Assembly (NCBI GenBank): GCA_036568605.1
Contig: DATCSE010000102.1
Coordinates: 1 to 43,054 of the forward strand
Reading direction: 5' to 3'
Length of the DNA stretch: 43,054 nucleotides
Origin: DATCSE01 sp036568605
GTDB lineage: Bacteria > Pseudomonadota > Gammaproteobacteria > Burkholderiales > Burkholderiaceae_C
Shown piece after piece: positions 34,366 through 42,622 of this stretch. The position numbers were made by a program, and so were the translations under genes. The notes beneath the pieces were generated by a model. The model was not told where the DNA came from, searched no databases, and saw nothing but the letters and a program-made list of their open reading frames with translations. Position 1 is the stretch's first letter, and the number at the start of each line of letters is the position of its first letter.

Positions 34366-36729
34366 TCAGTGACGGGCCGCGCGCCAGACGCGTTCCGGCG
34401 TCGCCGGCATCGGGATGTCGGGCACGCCCAGCGCATCGGTCAGCGCGTTGATGTACGCGGCCGGCGATCCGATCGCCCCAGCCTCGCCGCAGCCCTTGAC
34501 GCCCAGCGGGTTGTGCGTGCACGGCGTGACGACGTTGCTGATCTTGAAGCTCGGGATGTCGGCGGCGCGCGGCATCGCGTAGTCCATGTAGGAGCCGGTC
34601 AGCAACTGGCCCGAGCCCGGGTCGTAGGCGCAGTTCTCCATCATCGCCTGGCCCAGCCCCTGCGCGAGCCCGCCCTGCACCTGGCCTTCGACGATCATCG
34701 GGTTCACCAGGTTGCCGAAGTCGTCGACCGCGACGAACGACTCGATCTGCACCTGGCCGGTGTCCGTGTCGACCTCGACCTCGCAGACGTAGCTGCCGGC
34801 CGGATAAGTGAAGTTGGTCGGGTCGTAGAACGCGTTCTCGTTCAGGCCCGGCTCGAGCTTGTCGAGCGGGTAGTTGTGCGGCACGTACGCGGTCAGTGCG
34901 ACCGATCCGAACGGCACCTTCTTGTCGGTGCCGGCGACCTTGAATTCGCCATTCTCGAACTCGATGTCGGTGTCGGCCGCCTCGAGCAGGTGGGCGGCGA
35001 TCTTCTTGCCCTTCGCGATGATCTTGTCGACCGCCTTGACGATCGCCGTGCCGCCCACCGAGAGCGAGCGGCTGCCGTAGGTGCCCATCCCGAACGGGAT
35101 GCGGCCGGTGTCGCCGTGCACGATCTCGACGTTCTCGACCGGAATGCCGAGCTTGGCCGCGACCACCTGCGCGAACGTCGTCTCGTGGCCCTGGCCGTGG
35201 CTGTGCGAGCCGGTGAACACGGTCACCGTGCCGGTCGGGTGGACCCGCACCTCGCCGGCCTCGAACAGCCCGGCGCGAGCGCCCAAGGCGCCGGCGATGT
35301 TGCTGGGCGCAAGGCCGCAGGCCTCGATGTAGCAGCTGTAGCCCAGGCCGCGCTTCTTGCCCTTGGCCTCCGACGCGGCCTTGCGCTTCGCGTAGCCGGC
35401 CACATCGGCCATCTCCATCGCCTTGTTCAGGTGCGCGGCGTAGTTCCCGGTGTCGTAGGTCAGGCCCACCGGCGTCGCGTACGGGAAGGTGGTCACGAAG
35501 TTCTGCCGGCGCAGATCGGCCGGGTCGCGCTTGAGCTCTCGCGCGGCCTGCTCGACGATGCGCTCGACCACGTAGGTCGCCTCGGGCCTCCCGGCGCCGC
35601 GGTACGCGTCGACCGGCGCGGTGTTCGTGAACACCGCCTTGACCTCGGCGTAGATCGCCGGCGTCTTGTACTGCCCGGCCAGCAGCGTCGCGTACAGGAT
35701 GGTCGGCACGCTGGACGCAAAGGTCGAGAGGTACGCGCCCAGGTTTGCGATCGTCTTGACGCGCAGCGCCGTGAAGTTGCCCTGCGAGTCGGTCGCGAGC
35801 TCGGCGGTGGTCACGTGGTCGCGGCCGTGCGCGTCGGTCAGGAACGACTCGCTGCGCTCGGCGGTCCACTTGATCGGCCGGCCCACGCGCTTGCTGGCCC
35901 AGACCAGCGCGGTCTCCTCGGGGTACAGGAAGATCTTCGAGCCGAAGCCGCCGCCGACGTCCGGCGCGATCACGCGCACCTTGGCCTCGGGCAGCCCGAG
36001 CACGAACGCGCACATCAGCAGCCGCTCGACGTGCGGGTTCTGGTTCGCGACGTACAGCGTGTAGCTGTCGTCGTGCTTCGTGTACTGCGCGTTCGCAGCG
36101 CGCGGCTCCATCGCGTTCGGGATCAGCCGGTTGTTGACGAACGAGAGCTTGGTGACGTGCGCGGCGCTCTTGAACGCGGCGTCGACCGCATCCTTGTTGC
36201 CGTGGCCCCAGTCGTAGCAGACGTTGTTCGTCACGTCGTCGTGCACCGCGACGCCGGCACCGTCGGCCTTCGCGACGTCGATCACCGCCGGCAGCTCGTC
36301 GTAGTCCACGTCGATCAGCTCGGCCGCGTCCTTGGCTTGCAGCACGCTCTCGGCGACGACCAGAGCGACCTGGTCGCCGACGTGCCGCACCTTGCCCTGC
36401 GCGAGCGCCGGGTGCGGCGGCTCCTTCATCGGCGAGCCGTCCTTGCTGTGGATCAGCCAGCCGCACGGCAGGCCGCCGACCTTGGCCTCGGCGAGATCCG
36501 CGCCGGTGAAGATCGCGATCACGCCGGGCGCCTTCTTCGCGGCGTCGAGGTTGATGGACTTGATGCGCGCATGCGCGTGCGGCGAGCGCAGGAACACCGC
36601 GTAGGTCTGGCCGGGCAGCACGACGTCGTCGGTGTACTGGCCGGCGCCGGTCAGGAAGCGTGCGTCCTCGCGGCGCTTCAGCGGCTGGCCGATCGGGCCC
36701 TGGAGCGGAGGAACAGACATGTCGGTCAT
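34366..36729 (-). CDS. coxL: Form II CO dehydrogenase-type molybdenum large subunit (CoxL-like)
   Basis: A 787-residue molybdopterin subunit from ATG 36729 (GAGGAG upstream). Landmarks: LKRREDARFLTGAGQYTDDV, APDVGGGFGSKIFLYPEETA, GSHSHGQGHETTFAQVVA and GVKGCGEAGAIG with the catalytic base E749. The active-site loop is AYRGAGR (375-381), the form II signature, rather than AYxCSFR of true form I CO dehydrogenase; it lacks the copper-binding cysteine. Form II enzymes have been linked to slow CO oxidation in some strains, but most have unknown substrates, so CO as substrate is not assured. Confidence 0.92.
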   Translation of the reverse strand: MTDMSVPPLQGPIGQPLKRREDARFLTGAGQYTDDVVLPGQTYAVFLRSPHAHARIKSINLDAAKKAPGVIAIFTGADLAEAKVGGLPCGWLIHSKDGSPMKEPPHPALAQGKVRHVGDQVALVVAESVLQAKDAAELIDVDYDELPAVIDVAKADGAGVAVHDDVTNNVCYDWGHGNKDAVDAAFKSAAHVTKLSFVNNRLIPNAMEPRAANAQYTKHDDSYTLYVANQNPHVERLLMCAFVLGLPEAKVRVIAPDVGGGFGSKIFLYPEETALVWASKRVGRPIKWTAERSESFLTDAHGRDHVTTAELATDSQGNFTALRVKTIANLGAYLSTFASSVPTILYATLLAGQYKTPAIYAEVKAVFTNTAPVDAYRGAGRPEATYVVERIVEQAARELKRDPADLRRQNFVTTFPYATPVGLTYDTGNYAAHLNKAMEMADVAGYAKRKAASEAKGKKRGLGYSCYIEACGLAPSNIAGALGARAGLFEAGEVRVHPTGTVTVFTGSHSHGQGHETTFAQVVAAKLGIPVENVEIVHGDTGRIPFGMGTYGSRSLSVGGTAIVKAVDKIIAKGKKIAAHLLEAADTDIEFENGEFKVAGTDKKVPFGSVALTAYVPHNYPLDKLEPGLNENAFYDPTNFTYPAGSYVCEVEVDTDTGQVQIESFVAVDDFGNLVNPMIVEGQVQGGLAQGLGQAMMENCAYDPGSGQLLTGSYMDYAMPRAADIPSFKISNVVTPCTHNPLGVKGCGEAGAIGSPAAYINALTDALGVPDIPMPATPERVWRAARH

Positions 36730-36748
36730 GGTCGTCTCCTCGTGTTGT

Positions 36749-37240
36749 TCAAGCGGTCGCCTTCGCGGCGCTGCCGGTCGGATGGGCCTGGCAGAACTGC
36801 ACCGCCTTGACGATGTTCTGGTAGCCGGTGCAGCGGCAGATGTTGCCGTCCAGCCCTTCGCGGATCTCCGCTTCGGTCGCGTCGGGCTTGTCCTTCAGCA
36901 GCTGCACGCTGGCCATCACCATGCCGGGCGTACAGAAGCCGCACTGCAGGCCATGACACTCGCGAAACGCCTCCTGCATCGGATGCAGTGTTCCGTTTTG
37001 GGCCAGGCCTTCGATCGTCGTGATCGTCGCGCCCTGCGCCTGCGCCGCGAGCATCGAGCACGACTTGACCGCACGGCCGTTCAGATGGATCGTGCACGCG
37101 CCGCACTGCGCGGTGTCGCAGCCGATGTGCGTGCCGGTCAGCTGCAAGTGCTCGCGGATGAACTGCACGAGCAAGGTGCGCGGGTCGACGCTGGCGTTGA
37201 CCGTCTTGCCGTTGACGGTGAGGGAGATGGGAACGCTCAC
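36749..37240 (-). CDS. coxS: CO dehydrogenase-type small subunit, two [2Fe-2S] clusters (CoxS-like)
   Basis: A 163-residue iron-sulfur subunit. GTG 37240 is chosen as start because AGGAGA precedes it by 5 nt and the protein then begins at the conserved SVPISLTVNGK. The plant-type cluster uses C41, C46, C49 and C61 (GCDTAQCGACTIHLNG). The second cluster uses C100, C103, C135 and C137 (CGFCTPGM, NICRCTGY). It is first in the operon; S-L-M order is typical of form II systems. Confidence 0.93.
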   Translation of the reverse strand: MSVPISLTVNGKTVNASVDPRTLLVQFIREHLQLTGTHIGCDTAQCGACTIHLNGRAVKSCSMLAAQAQGATITTIEGLAQNGTLHPMQEAFRECHGLQCGFCTPGMVMASVQLLKDKPDATEAEIREGLDGNICRCTGYQNIVKAVQFCQAHPTGSAAKATA

Positions 37241-37282
37241 GGCTGTCTCCTGTGGATGGATGTTCAAGGACGGAGGTTCTAG

Positions 37283-37332
37283 CGCGTCAGCCTGGCGCGC
37301 ATGCGACTGATTGTTCGAGCCGCGCTGACGCG
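37283..37332. promoter_or_regulatory. Inverted repeat upstream of coxS
   Basis: A 9-bp perfect inverted repeat, CGCGTCAGC (37283-37291) and GCTGACGCG (37324-37332), with 32 bp between, lies in the only gap between the tungstate-type ABC genes and coxS. A CCCCTAGGGG palindrome is at 37350-37359. Either could be an operator for the cox operon or a weak terminator after the ABC genes. No T-tract or known binding site was recognised. Confidence 0.35.
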
Positions 37333-37381
37333 GCGATAGCACGGGATTTCCCCTAGGGGCGCGGTCATGCGAGCGTCACCG

Positions 37382-38116
37382 TCACTCCAGCGTCCAGGAC
37401 AGCTCGCCCTTCAGGAACTTGTCGGCCCGCGGGTCGACGTGCTCGCTGAAGAACGCGTCGGTCGGCAGGTCGACGCGGATCTCGCCGCGGTCCAGGTAGA
37501 CGATGCGCGTCGCCAGCCGTTTTGCCTGGCCCAGGTTGTGGGTGCTCATCACGAGCGTGATGCCGTCGGCCGCGAAGCCTTCGAGCAGTGCCTCGACCTC
37601 TTTCTTCGCGGTGGGGTCCAGGCTCGCGGTGGGCTCGTCGAGGAACACGAGTTGCGGCCGCACCGCCCAGGCGCGCGCGAGCGCGAGGCGCTGCGACTCG
37701 CCGCCCGACAGCGCGCGCGCCGGCCGGTCGCGCAGCGCCAGCAGACCGACCCGCCGCAATGCCGCCTCGGCGACACGCGTCCATTCGGCGCGCGGCACGC
37801 GCGCCAGCCACAACGCGACCTGCACATTGCGCCAGACCGACAGCCGCAGCATGAACGGCCTCTGGAACACCATCACCTGGCGCGCCGCCGGGTCGAGCAC
37901 GCGGCGCGCGCCGCGGTGCGCGACGAGGCCGTGCAGCAGCCGCAGCAGCGTGGTCTTGCCCGAGCCGTTCGCGCCGATCAGCGCGATCGCCTCGCCATGC
38001 CGGACGGCGATCGAGACGTTGTGCAGGGCTTGCACGTCGCCGAAGCGGACGGAGGCGTTTTGGAGCTCGACGAGTGGCGCGAGCGCGGCTCGTTGGCCCT
38101 CACCCTGGTCAGTCAT
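37382..38116 (-). CDS. tupC: Tungstate/molybdate-type ABC transporter ATP-binding protein (TupC-like)
   Basis: A 244-residue ABC ATPase. Walker A is IGANGSGKTTLLRL, the signature is LSGGESQRLALARAW, Walker B is LVFLDEPTASLDP, and the H-loop is VMSTHNLGQAKRL. The ATG at 38116 overlaps the permease stop by one base (TGATG). It resembles TupC/WtpC ATPases of oxyanion importers, and its place directly upstream of a molybdenum-enzyme operon supports Mo or W uptake. The assignment depends mostly on the permease. Confidence 0.8.
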   Translation of the reverse strand: MTDQGEGQRAALAPLVELQNASVRFGDVQALHNVSIAVRHGEAIALIGANGSGKTTLLRLLHGLVAHRGARRVLDPAARQVMVFQRPFMLRLSVWRNVQVALWLARVPRAEWTRVAEAALRRVGLLALRDRPARALSGGESQRLALARAWAVRPQLVFLDEPTASLDPTAKKEVEALLEGFAADGITLVMSTHNLGQAKRLATRIVYLDRGEIRVDLPTDAFFSEHVDPRADKFLKGELSWTLE

Positions 38117-38847
38117 CACCGCGCGCCCGCCAACGCCGAGCCGCGATGCCCGCCGCCACGTTGCGCCAGCGCGATCAGCGCGTTGATCGCACCGACCACC
38201 GCGAGCAGCACCAGCCCCAGCGCCATCGCGAGCGGCAAATCGCCCTTGCTGGTCTCCAGCGCGATCGCGGTCGTCATCACGCGGGTCGATCCGGCGATGT
38301 TGCCGCCGACGATCATCACCGCGCCGACCTCGGCGATCGCGCGGCCGAACGCGGTCAGCAGCAGCGTGACCACGGCCCAGCGGTCGTGCACCAGCATCAG
38401 CAGCGCGCAGACCAGCGGGCGCGCGCCCATCGAGCGCAGCTGGTCGCCGCCGTCGCGCAACGAGTCGCCGACGAGCTGGCGCGCGAGCGCCGCGACCACC
38501 GGAAACACGAGGATGGTCTGCGCGATCACCATCGCACTCGGCGTGAACAGAATGCCCCAGGCACCCAGCGGCCCGCTGCGCGACAGCAGCAGGTACACCG
38601 CGAGCCCGACCACCACCGAAGGCAGCGCGAGCAAGGTGTTGATCAGCATCACGACCGCGCGGTGGCCCGGAAACCGTGCCACGGCCAGCCAGGCCCCGGC
38701 AGCCAGGCCGAAGCCGGCCGCCAGCGCGCATGCGGTGCCGCTCACCGCGAGCGACAGCGCGACCGTGTGCAGCAGCGTCGCGTCGGCATGCACGATCAGC
38801 GCGATCGCGGTCCGTACGCTCTGTTCGAAGTCGTTCAACGTGCCCAC
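38116..38847 (-). CDS. tupB: Tungstate/molybdate-type ABC transporter permease (TupB-like)
   Basis: A 243-residue permease from GTG 38847. Helices include TVALSLAVSGTACALAAGFG, LLALPSVVVGLAVYLLLSRS and MVIAQTILVFPVVAALARQL. The TupB hallmark loop is FGRAIAEVGAVMIVGGNIAG followed by STRVMTTAIALETSKGDL. TupB normally works with a periplasmic TupA binding protein, usually the first gene; here the next upstream gene is a GGDEF-EAL protein, so TupA is not in this locus. Confidence 0.85.
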   Translation of the reverse strand: MGTLNDFEQSVRTAIALIVHADATLLHTVALSLAVSGTACALAAGFGLAAGAWLAVARFPGHRAVVMLINTLLALPSVVVGLAVYLLLSRSGPLGAWGILFTPSAMVIAQTILVFPVVAALARQLVGDSLRDGGDQLRSMGARPLVCALLMLVHDRWAVVTLLLTAFGRAIAEVGAVMIVGGNIAGSTRVMTTAIALETSKGDLPLAMALGLVLLAVVGAINALIALAQRGGGHRGSALAGAR

Positions 38848-38899
38848 CTCATGGAGGGCCGCATTCTCGGGGCAAATCTCTCGGCCGCTTTCGGGCGGC

Positions 38900-40564
38900 T
38901 CAGATCGCCTCGTGCAGGATCGACTGCGAGAAGTCGGTCGCCCCGGCCGGCTTCTCGTCGCCGCAGGCCCACGCGAGCAGCGCGCCGGCCGGCATCGGCC
39001 GCGCGAAGTAGTAGCCCTGCAGCTCGTCGCAGCTGAGTGCGGTCAGGATGTCGCGCTGCTCGGCGGTCTCGACGCCTTCGGCGACGACCTTGAGCCCGAG
39101 CGCATGCGCCAGGCGCACGACCGCGTCGACGACGGCGCGCGCGTCGCTGCTGGTCGCGAGGTCGTGGACGAAGCTGCGATCGATCTTGAGCTGGCGCGCC
39201 GGCAGCTGGCGCAGGTAGCTCAGGCTGGAGTAGCCGGTGCCGAAGTCGTCGATCGACAGGTACACGCCGATCCGCGCGAGGCCTTCGAACGCCCGCTGGG
39301 TCGCCTTGATGTCTTCCATCGCGACCGACTCGGTGATCTCGCACAGCAGTTGCGACGGGTCGATCGCATGGCGCCTCATCGCGGCCTCGATGCGCTGCAC
39401 CAGGTCCTCCTCGCGCAGCTGGTGCACCGAGAGGTTGATCGCGACGCGCATGCGCACCCCGTCGTCGGCCCACTCGGCGATCTGCCGGCAGGCTTCGTCG
39501 ATGACCCAGCGACCGATGCTGCCGATCAGCCCGAAGCGCTCGGCCAGCGGGATGAACAGCGCCGGGCTGACCATGCCGCGCTCGGGATGGTTCCAGCGCA
39601 GCAGCGCCTCGACGCCGCGGATGCGGTTGATCCGGCTGTCGACCTTGGGCTGGTAGTAGAGCTGCAGCTGGCCGAGCTCGATCGCGTGGCGCAGGTCGTG
39701 CTGCAGACCGAGCTGGTCGAGCGCGCCGGCATCCATGTGCGACTCGAACACCGCGTAGGTGTTGCCGCCGGCGCGCTTGGCCGCGTACATCGCGGCATCG
39801 GCGTTGGCGATCAGCTTGTCGCGGTGGCCCTGGTCGGGGTAGATGACGATGCCGATCGAGCCGGAGATCTCGACCTGGCGGTCCGCGATCGCGATTGGCC
39901 GGGCCAGCGCCTGGAGCAGGCGGCGCGCGAGCGACACGCCGTCGGCGACACTGCCCACGTCCTCCATCAGCAGCGCGAACTCGTCGCCGCCGACGCGCGC
40001 GATCGTGTCGCTGTCGCGCGCGACCGTGCGCAGGCGCTGCGCCACTTCCTTCAGCACTGCGTCGCCGGCCGCGTGGCCCAGCGAATCGTTGACCGGCTTG
40101 AAGCCGTCCAGGTCGATGAACAGCAGTGCCAGGCGCGCCAGGCCGCGCTCGGCCAGCCGGCTATCGGTCCGCTCGCCGCGCCGGATCGCATGCTGCAGGC
40201 GGTCTTCGAGCAGCATGCGGTTCGGCAAGCCAGTCAGCGAGTCGATCGACGCCTGCTTCTCGAGCTGCTCGCTGACCTCCTGCAGGCGCTGGTCGGCGAG
40301 GCTCAGCGACTGGGCCAGCAGCGCGTTGCGCCGCCGCAGGCGCACCGCCAGCACCGAGACGATGGCGGTCGGCGCCAGCAGGCCGAGGGTCGCGACGATG
40401 AGCGGCGCGACACCCGAAACGGCGATGCCGGCGAGCCACGCAGCCGCAGCGCCGCCGGCGATCAGGATCGCGACGACGACCACGACGGGGTCGGAGCGGG
40501 GGGTCAGGAATGCCAAGCCGGCCTCGTTCGATTCGATACGTTCCGCTGCACGATGAATCCGCAC
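38900..40564 (-). CDS. Membrane-anchored GGDEF-EAL cyclic-di-GMP enzyme
   Basis: A 554-residue protein from GTG 40564. Two N-terminal helices (VVVVVAILIAGGAAAAWLAG and LIVATLGLLAPTAIVSVLAV) flank a short periplasmic loop, then a coiled linker. The GGDEF domain is canonical (192-196, VGGDEFALL), with an intact RxxD inhibitory site at R183-D186. The EAL domain is also canonical: E319-A320-L321 in GVEALLRWNHP, then INLSVHQLR, EITESVAMED, DDFGTGYSSLSYLRQLPA and EGVETAEQ. Both synthesis and hydrolysis of c-di-GMP are possible from the motifs. No sensory domain is seen, so any signal would come through the membrane segment. Confidence 0.92.
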   Translation of the reverse strand: MRIHRAAERIESNEAGLAFLTPRSDPVVVVVAILIAGGAAAAWLAGIAVSGVAPLIVATLGLLAPTAIVSVLAVRLRRRNALLAQSLSLADQRLQEVSEQLEKQASIDSLTGLPNRMLLEDRLQHAIRRGERTDSRLAERGLARLALLFIDLDGFKPVNDSLGHAAGDAVLKEVAQRLRTVARDSDTIARVGGDEFALLMEDVGSVADGVSLARRLLQALARPIAIADRQVEISGSIGIVIYPDQGHRDKLIANADAAMYAAKRAGGNTYAVFESHMDAGALDQLGLQHDLRHAIELGQLQLYYQPKVDSRINRIRGVEALLRWNHPERGMVSPALFIPLAERFGLIGSIGRWVIDEACRQIAEWADDGVRMRVAINLSVHQLREEDLVQRIEAAMRRHAIDPSQLLCEITESVAMEDIKATQRAFEGLARIGVYLSIDDFGTGYSSLSYLRQLPARQLKIDRSFVHDLATSSDARAVVDAVVRLAHALGLKVVAEGVETAEQRDILTALSCDELQGYYFARPMPAGALLAWACGDEKPAGATDFSQSILHEAI

Positions 40565-40693
40565 ACGAGTTCCTGTCTCGCACGCGGGGGTTTGGCCTGA
40601 CTTCGGTTCTACGCGCGCCGGCTTGACCCTCCCGAACCCGCAGGCGCACCGGCCGGCCGCGACTTATCGCACGGTCCGCGGCGCCCGCATGAC

Positions 40694-40713
40694 GAGCGGC
40701 GCAGGCGCCGCTC
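40694..40713 (-). terminator. Possible hairpin after the SenA-like gene
   Basis: A perfect 9-bp GC-rich stem (GAGCGGCGC / GCGCCGCTC) with a 2-nt centre lies 9 bp past the stop of the SenA-like gene. No T-run follows on the minus strand. It may act as a terminator or as a barrier to 3' exonucleases. Confidence 0.4.
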
Positions 40714-40722
40714 CCTTTCGCG

Positions 40723-42006
40723 TCAGACCGAACAGCTGCGGAAGCCGACGAAGCCGGCATCGCGCTCGGGCCGCGCAAAGCCGCGCCGCTTCGGATGGCG
40801 CAGCCGCGGCGCGGTCGCGAACGACGCGCCGCGCACCGCCTTGCACGCGCCGGATGCGAGCGCGGCGACGGAGCCGGTGGGATCGGGGCCGGCCTCCGCG
40901 GCGCTCCGATCGAGCTCGTGCGGATACCCCGGATACGGCCGGAACGTCGTCGCGGTCCATTCGGCCACGTCGCCCCAGCGCCAGCCGCGGCTCGCGCCCT
41001 GCACCGCCGCCGCTTCCCACTCCACCTCGCTGGGCAGGCGGCGACCGGCCCAGCGGCACCAGGCCTCGGCCTCGTACCACGCGAGATGCAGCGCCGGCTG
41101 CGCGAGCGGCACGCGCACCAGCTTGCCGAAGCGATGCTGCAGCACGCCCTGGCGCATCTGGTCGACGTAGCGCGGCGTGCGCCGCGCCTCATGGGTCAGC
41201 CAGGCCCAGCCGGCCTCGCTCCAGTGCGCGCGTTCGTCGTAGCCGCCGTCCTCGACGAATTCGCCGAACTGCGCCCAGCTGACCGGCTGCGCATCGATCT
41301 CGAATTCCGGCAGCGCGATCTCGTGGGCCCACTGCTCGTCGTCGAACGCGAACCCGGTGCCGGGCTCGCTGCCGAGCCGCCAGCGCGTGGCCGGGAACAG
41401 GAGCGGCGCCCGCTGGGTCGACGGCGTCGCCGGCGCGCCGACCAGGCCGGTGTCCAGGCCCGACGCCTGCGCCAGCACCGCGAAGTCCTCGCGGCGGGCG
41501 TCCTCATGGAACAGCGCGAGCCGATAGAAATACAGCGCATCGTCGACGCTGCCGCCCGCATCGGGCCGCGCGCCGTCGAGCAGCTCCAGCGTGGTCTCCA
41601 GCTGCTCGACCAGGTACTGGCGGATGACCTGCAGCATGGGCAGCGCCTGCTCGCCGCGCCGCAGCGCCTCCAGGCTGGCCGGGCCGAACAGACGGTCGGC
41701 ATCGGGCAGGATGGAGGCGAGCTTCGCGTGCGCCGCATCGGCACGCGCGCCGCGCTGGCGCTGCACGTTGCGCGCGATCCAGTGCTCGGCGTACCAGCCG
41801 ATGCGGCCCAGCAGCCACAACGGCGGCAGCTCGGCGCCGGGGGCCGCGGCGGCGCGCGGGCGCAGCTCCGGGCCCAGCGCCTGCTCGAACGCGGCGATCC
41901 AGCGCAGCGTCTGGTTGCGCGCGTCGATCAACGCCAGCGACAGCACGTCGCGGCCGGCCGTGCGGATGTGCTGCGCATCGGAATTCGGGACGTCGAAGTC
42001 CAGCAC
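40723..42006 (-). CDS. senA: SenA/EgtB-like sulfoxide- or selenoxide-synthase family protein
   Basis: A 427-residue protein from GTG 42006. The N-terminal DinB-like domain (residues 1-185) is followed by a formylglycine-generating-enzyme-like domain: ALPEFEIDAQPVSWAQFGEF, LHLAWYEAEAWCRWAGRRLP, SEVEWEAAA, GDVAEWTATTFRPYPGYP, KAVRGASFATAPRLRHPKRR and DAGFVGFRSCSV. This is the architecture of EgtB and of the selenoneine synthase SenA of Burkholderiales. Iron in this family is held by three His; H75 (WYAEHW) and H167 are present. The HxxxHxE motif reads H167-E-D-A-R171-R-E173, so the third His is Arg. SenB and SenC genes are not in the window. The SenA name is tentative and activity is doubtful. 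Confidence 0.7.
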   Translation of the reverse strand: MLDFDVPNSDAQHIRTAGRDVLSLALIDARNQTLRWIAAFEQALGPELRPRAAAAPGAELPPLWLLGRIGWYAEHWIARNVQRQRGARADAAHAKLASILPDADRLFGPASLEALRRGEQALPMLQVIRQYLVEQLETTLELLDGARPDAGGSVDDALYFYRLALFHEDARREDFAVLAQASGLDTGLVGAPATPSTQRAPLLFPATRWRLGSEPGTGFAFDDEQWAHEIALPEFEIDAQPVSWAQFGEFVEDGGYDERAHWSEAGWAWLTHEARRTPRYVDQMRQGVLQHRFGKLVRVPLAQPALHLAWYEAEAWCRWAGRRLPSEVEWEAAAVQGASRGWRWGDVAEWTATTFRPYPGYPHELDRSAAEAGPDPTGSVAALASGACKAVRGASFATAPRLRHPKRRGFARPERDAGFVGFRSCSV

Positions 42007-42060
42007 CGGGTCGTTCTCCAGTCGGCTCCCTCAGCGCCTAGTCTCGCACCGGCACGGCCG

Positions 42061-42531
42061 TCATGAACGCATCCGCGTGATCTGGATCGACACGACCTTC
42101 CAGAGGCCATCGCGCTTCACGTAGACATCGATGTAGCGGAAGTGCGACTGGAACGGCTGGCCGTCGCTGATGCCGGTCATCCGGATGCGCCCGGTCAGCA
42201 GCGCCGTGTCTCCGTAGACGCGCACGTTGAATTCCTCGACGGTGTACGGGGCGATGCGCAAGCCCGGATCGAGCAGGCCCTGGATGAACTCGTCGCGACC
42301 GTTGACGGCGCCGCTCGAATCGATCTGCGTGAAGTCGGGCGCGACGTTGGCCGCGACCGCAGCGGCGTCCTTCGCGACGATGGCCTTGTCCCACGCATCG
42401 GCTTGCGTGGTCAGCAGCCGCACGGTGGCGTCCACGCTGGCCGCAGGCTCGGTCGCGTGCGGCAAGCTGCAGGACGCGACGGCGAGCGCGGCCAGCGCCG
42501 TGCACAGACTTCTCGAGATCGAAAGACGCAT
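42061..42531 (-). CDS. NTF2-like (DUF4440-type) lipoprotein
   Basis: A 156-residue protein from ATG 42531 with AGGAG at 9 nt. The signal region ends at a lipobox, AVASC (Cys about residue 21). The mature domain is a short NTF2-like fold: ADAWDKAIVAKDAAAVAANV, then APDFTQIDSSGAVNGRDEFI, VEEFNVRVYGDTALLTGRIR, and FRYIDVYVKRDGLWKVVSIQ. Such domains may bind small ligands or be enzymes of unknown role. The gene is divergent from dinB, so the LexA box region could influence both. Confidence 0.83.
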   Translation of the reverse strand: MRLSISRSLCTALAALAVASCSLPHATEPAASVDATVRLLTTQADAWDKAIVAKDAAAVAANVAPDFTQIDSSGAVNGRDEFIQGLLDPGLRIAPYTVEEFNVRVYGDTALLTGRIRMTGISDGQPFQSHFRYIDVYVKRDGLWKVVSIQITRMRS

Positions 42532-42593
42532 CAACGAACTCCTGGGTTGGGATGCCGTCGCATCGACGTGCAAATCGACGGCGATCCATGCTA

Positions 42594-42609
42594 CTGTATG
42601 TACGAACAG
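42594..42609. promoter_or_regulatory. LexA (SOS) box upstream of dinB
   Basis: CTGTATGTACGAACAG is a perfect CTGT-N8-ACAG LexA box. It lies 13 bp before the dinB ATG (42623), and 62 bp from the start of the divergent lipoprotein gene. This predicts that dinB is induced by DNA damage. Confidence 0.88.
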
Positions 42610-42622
42610 TACCCCGATTTCG

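Noticed and set aside
34366..36729. True form I (copper-molybdenum) CO dehydrogenase
   Set aside because: The active-site loop is AYRGAGR, without the Cys of AYxCSFR, and the gene order S-L-M is that of form II.
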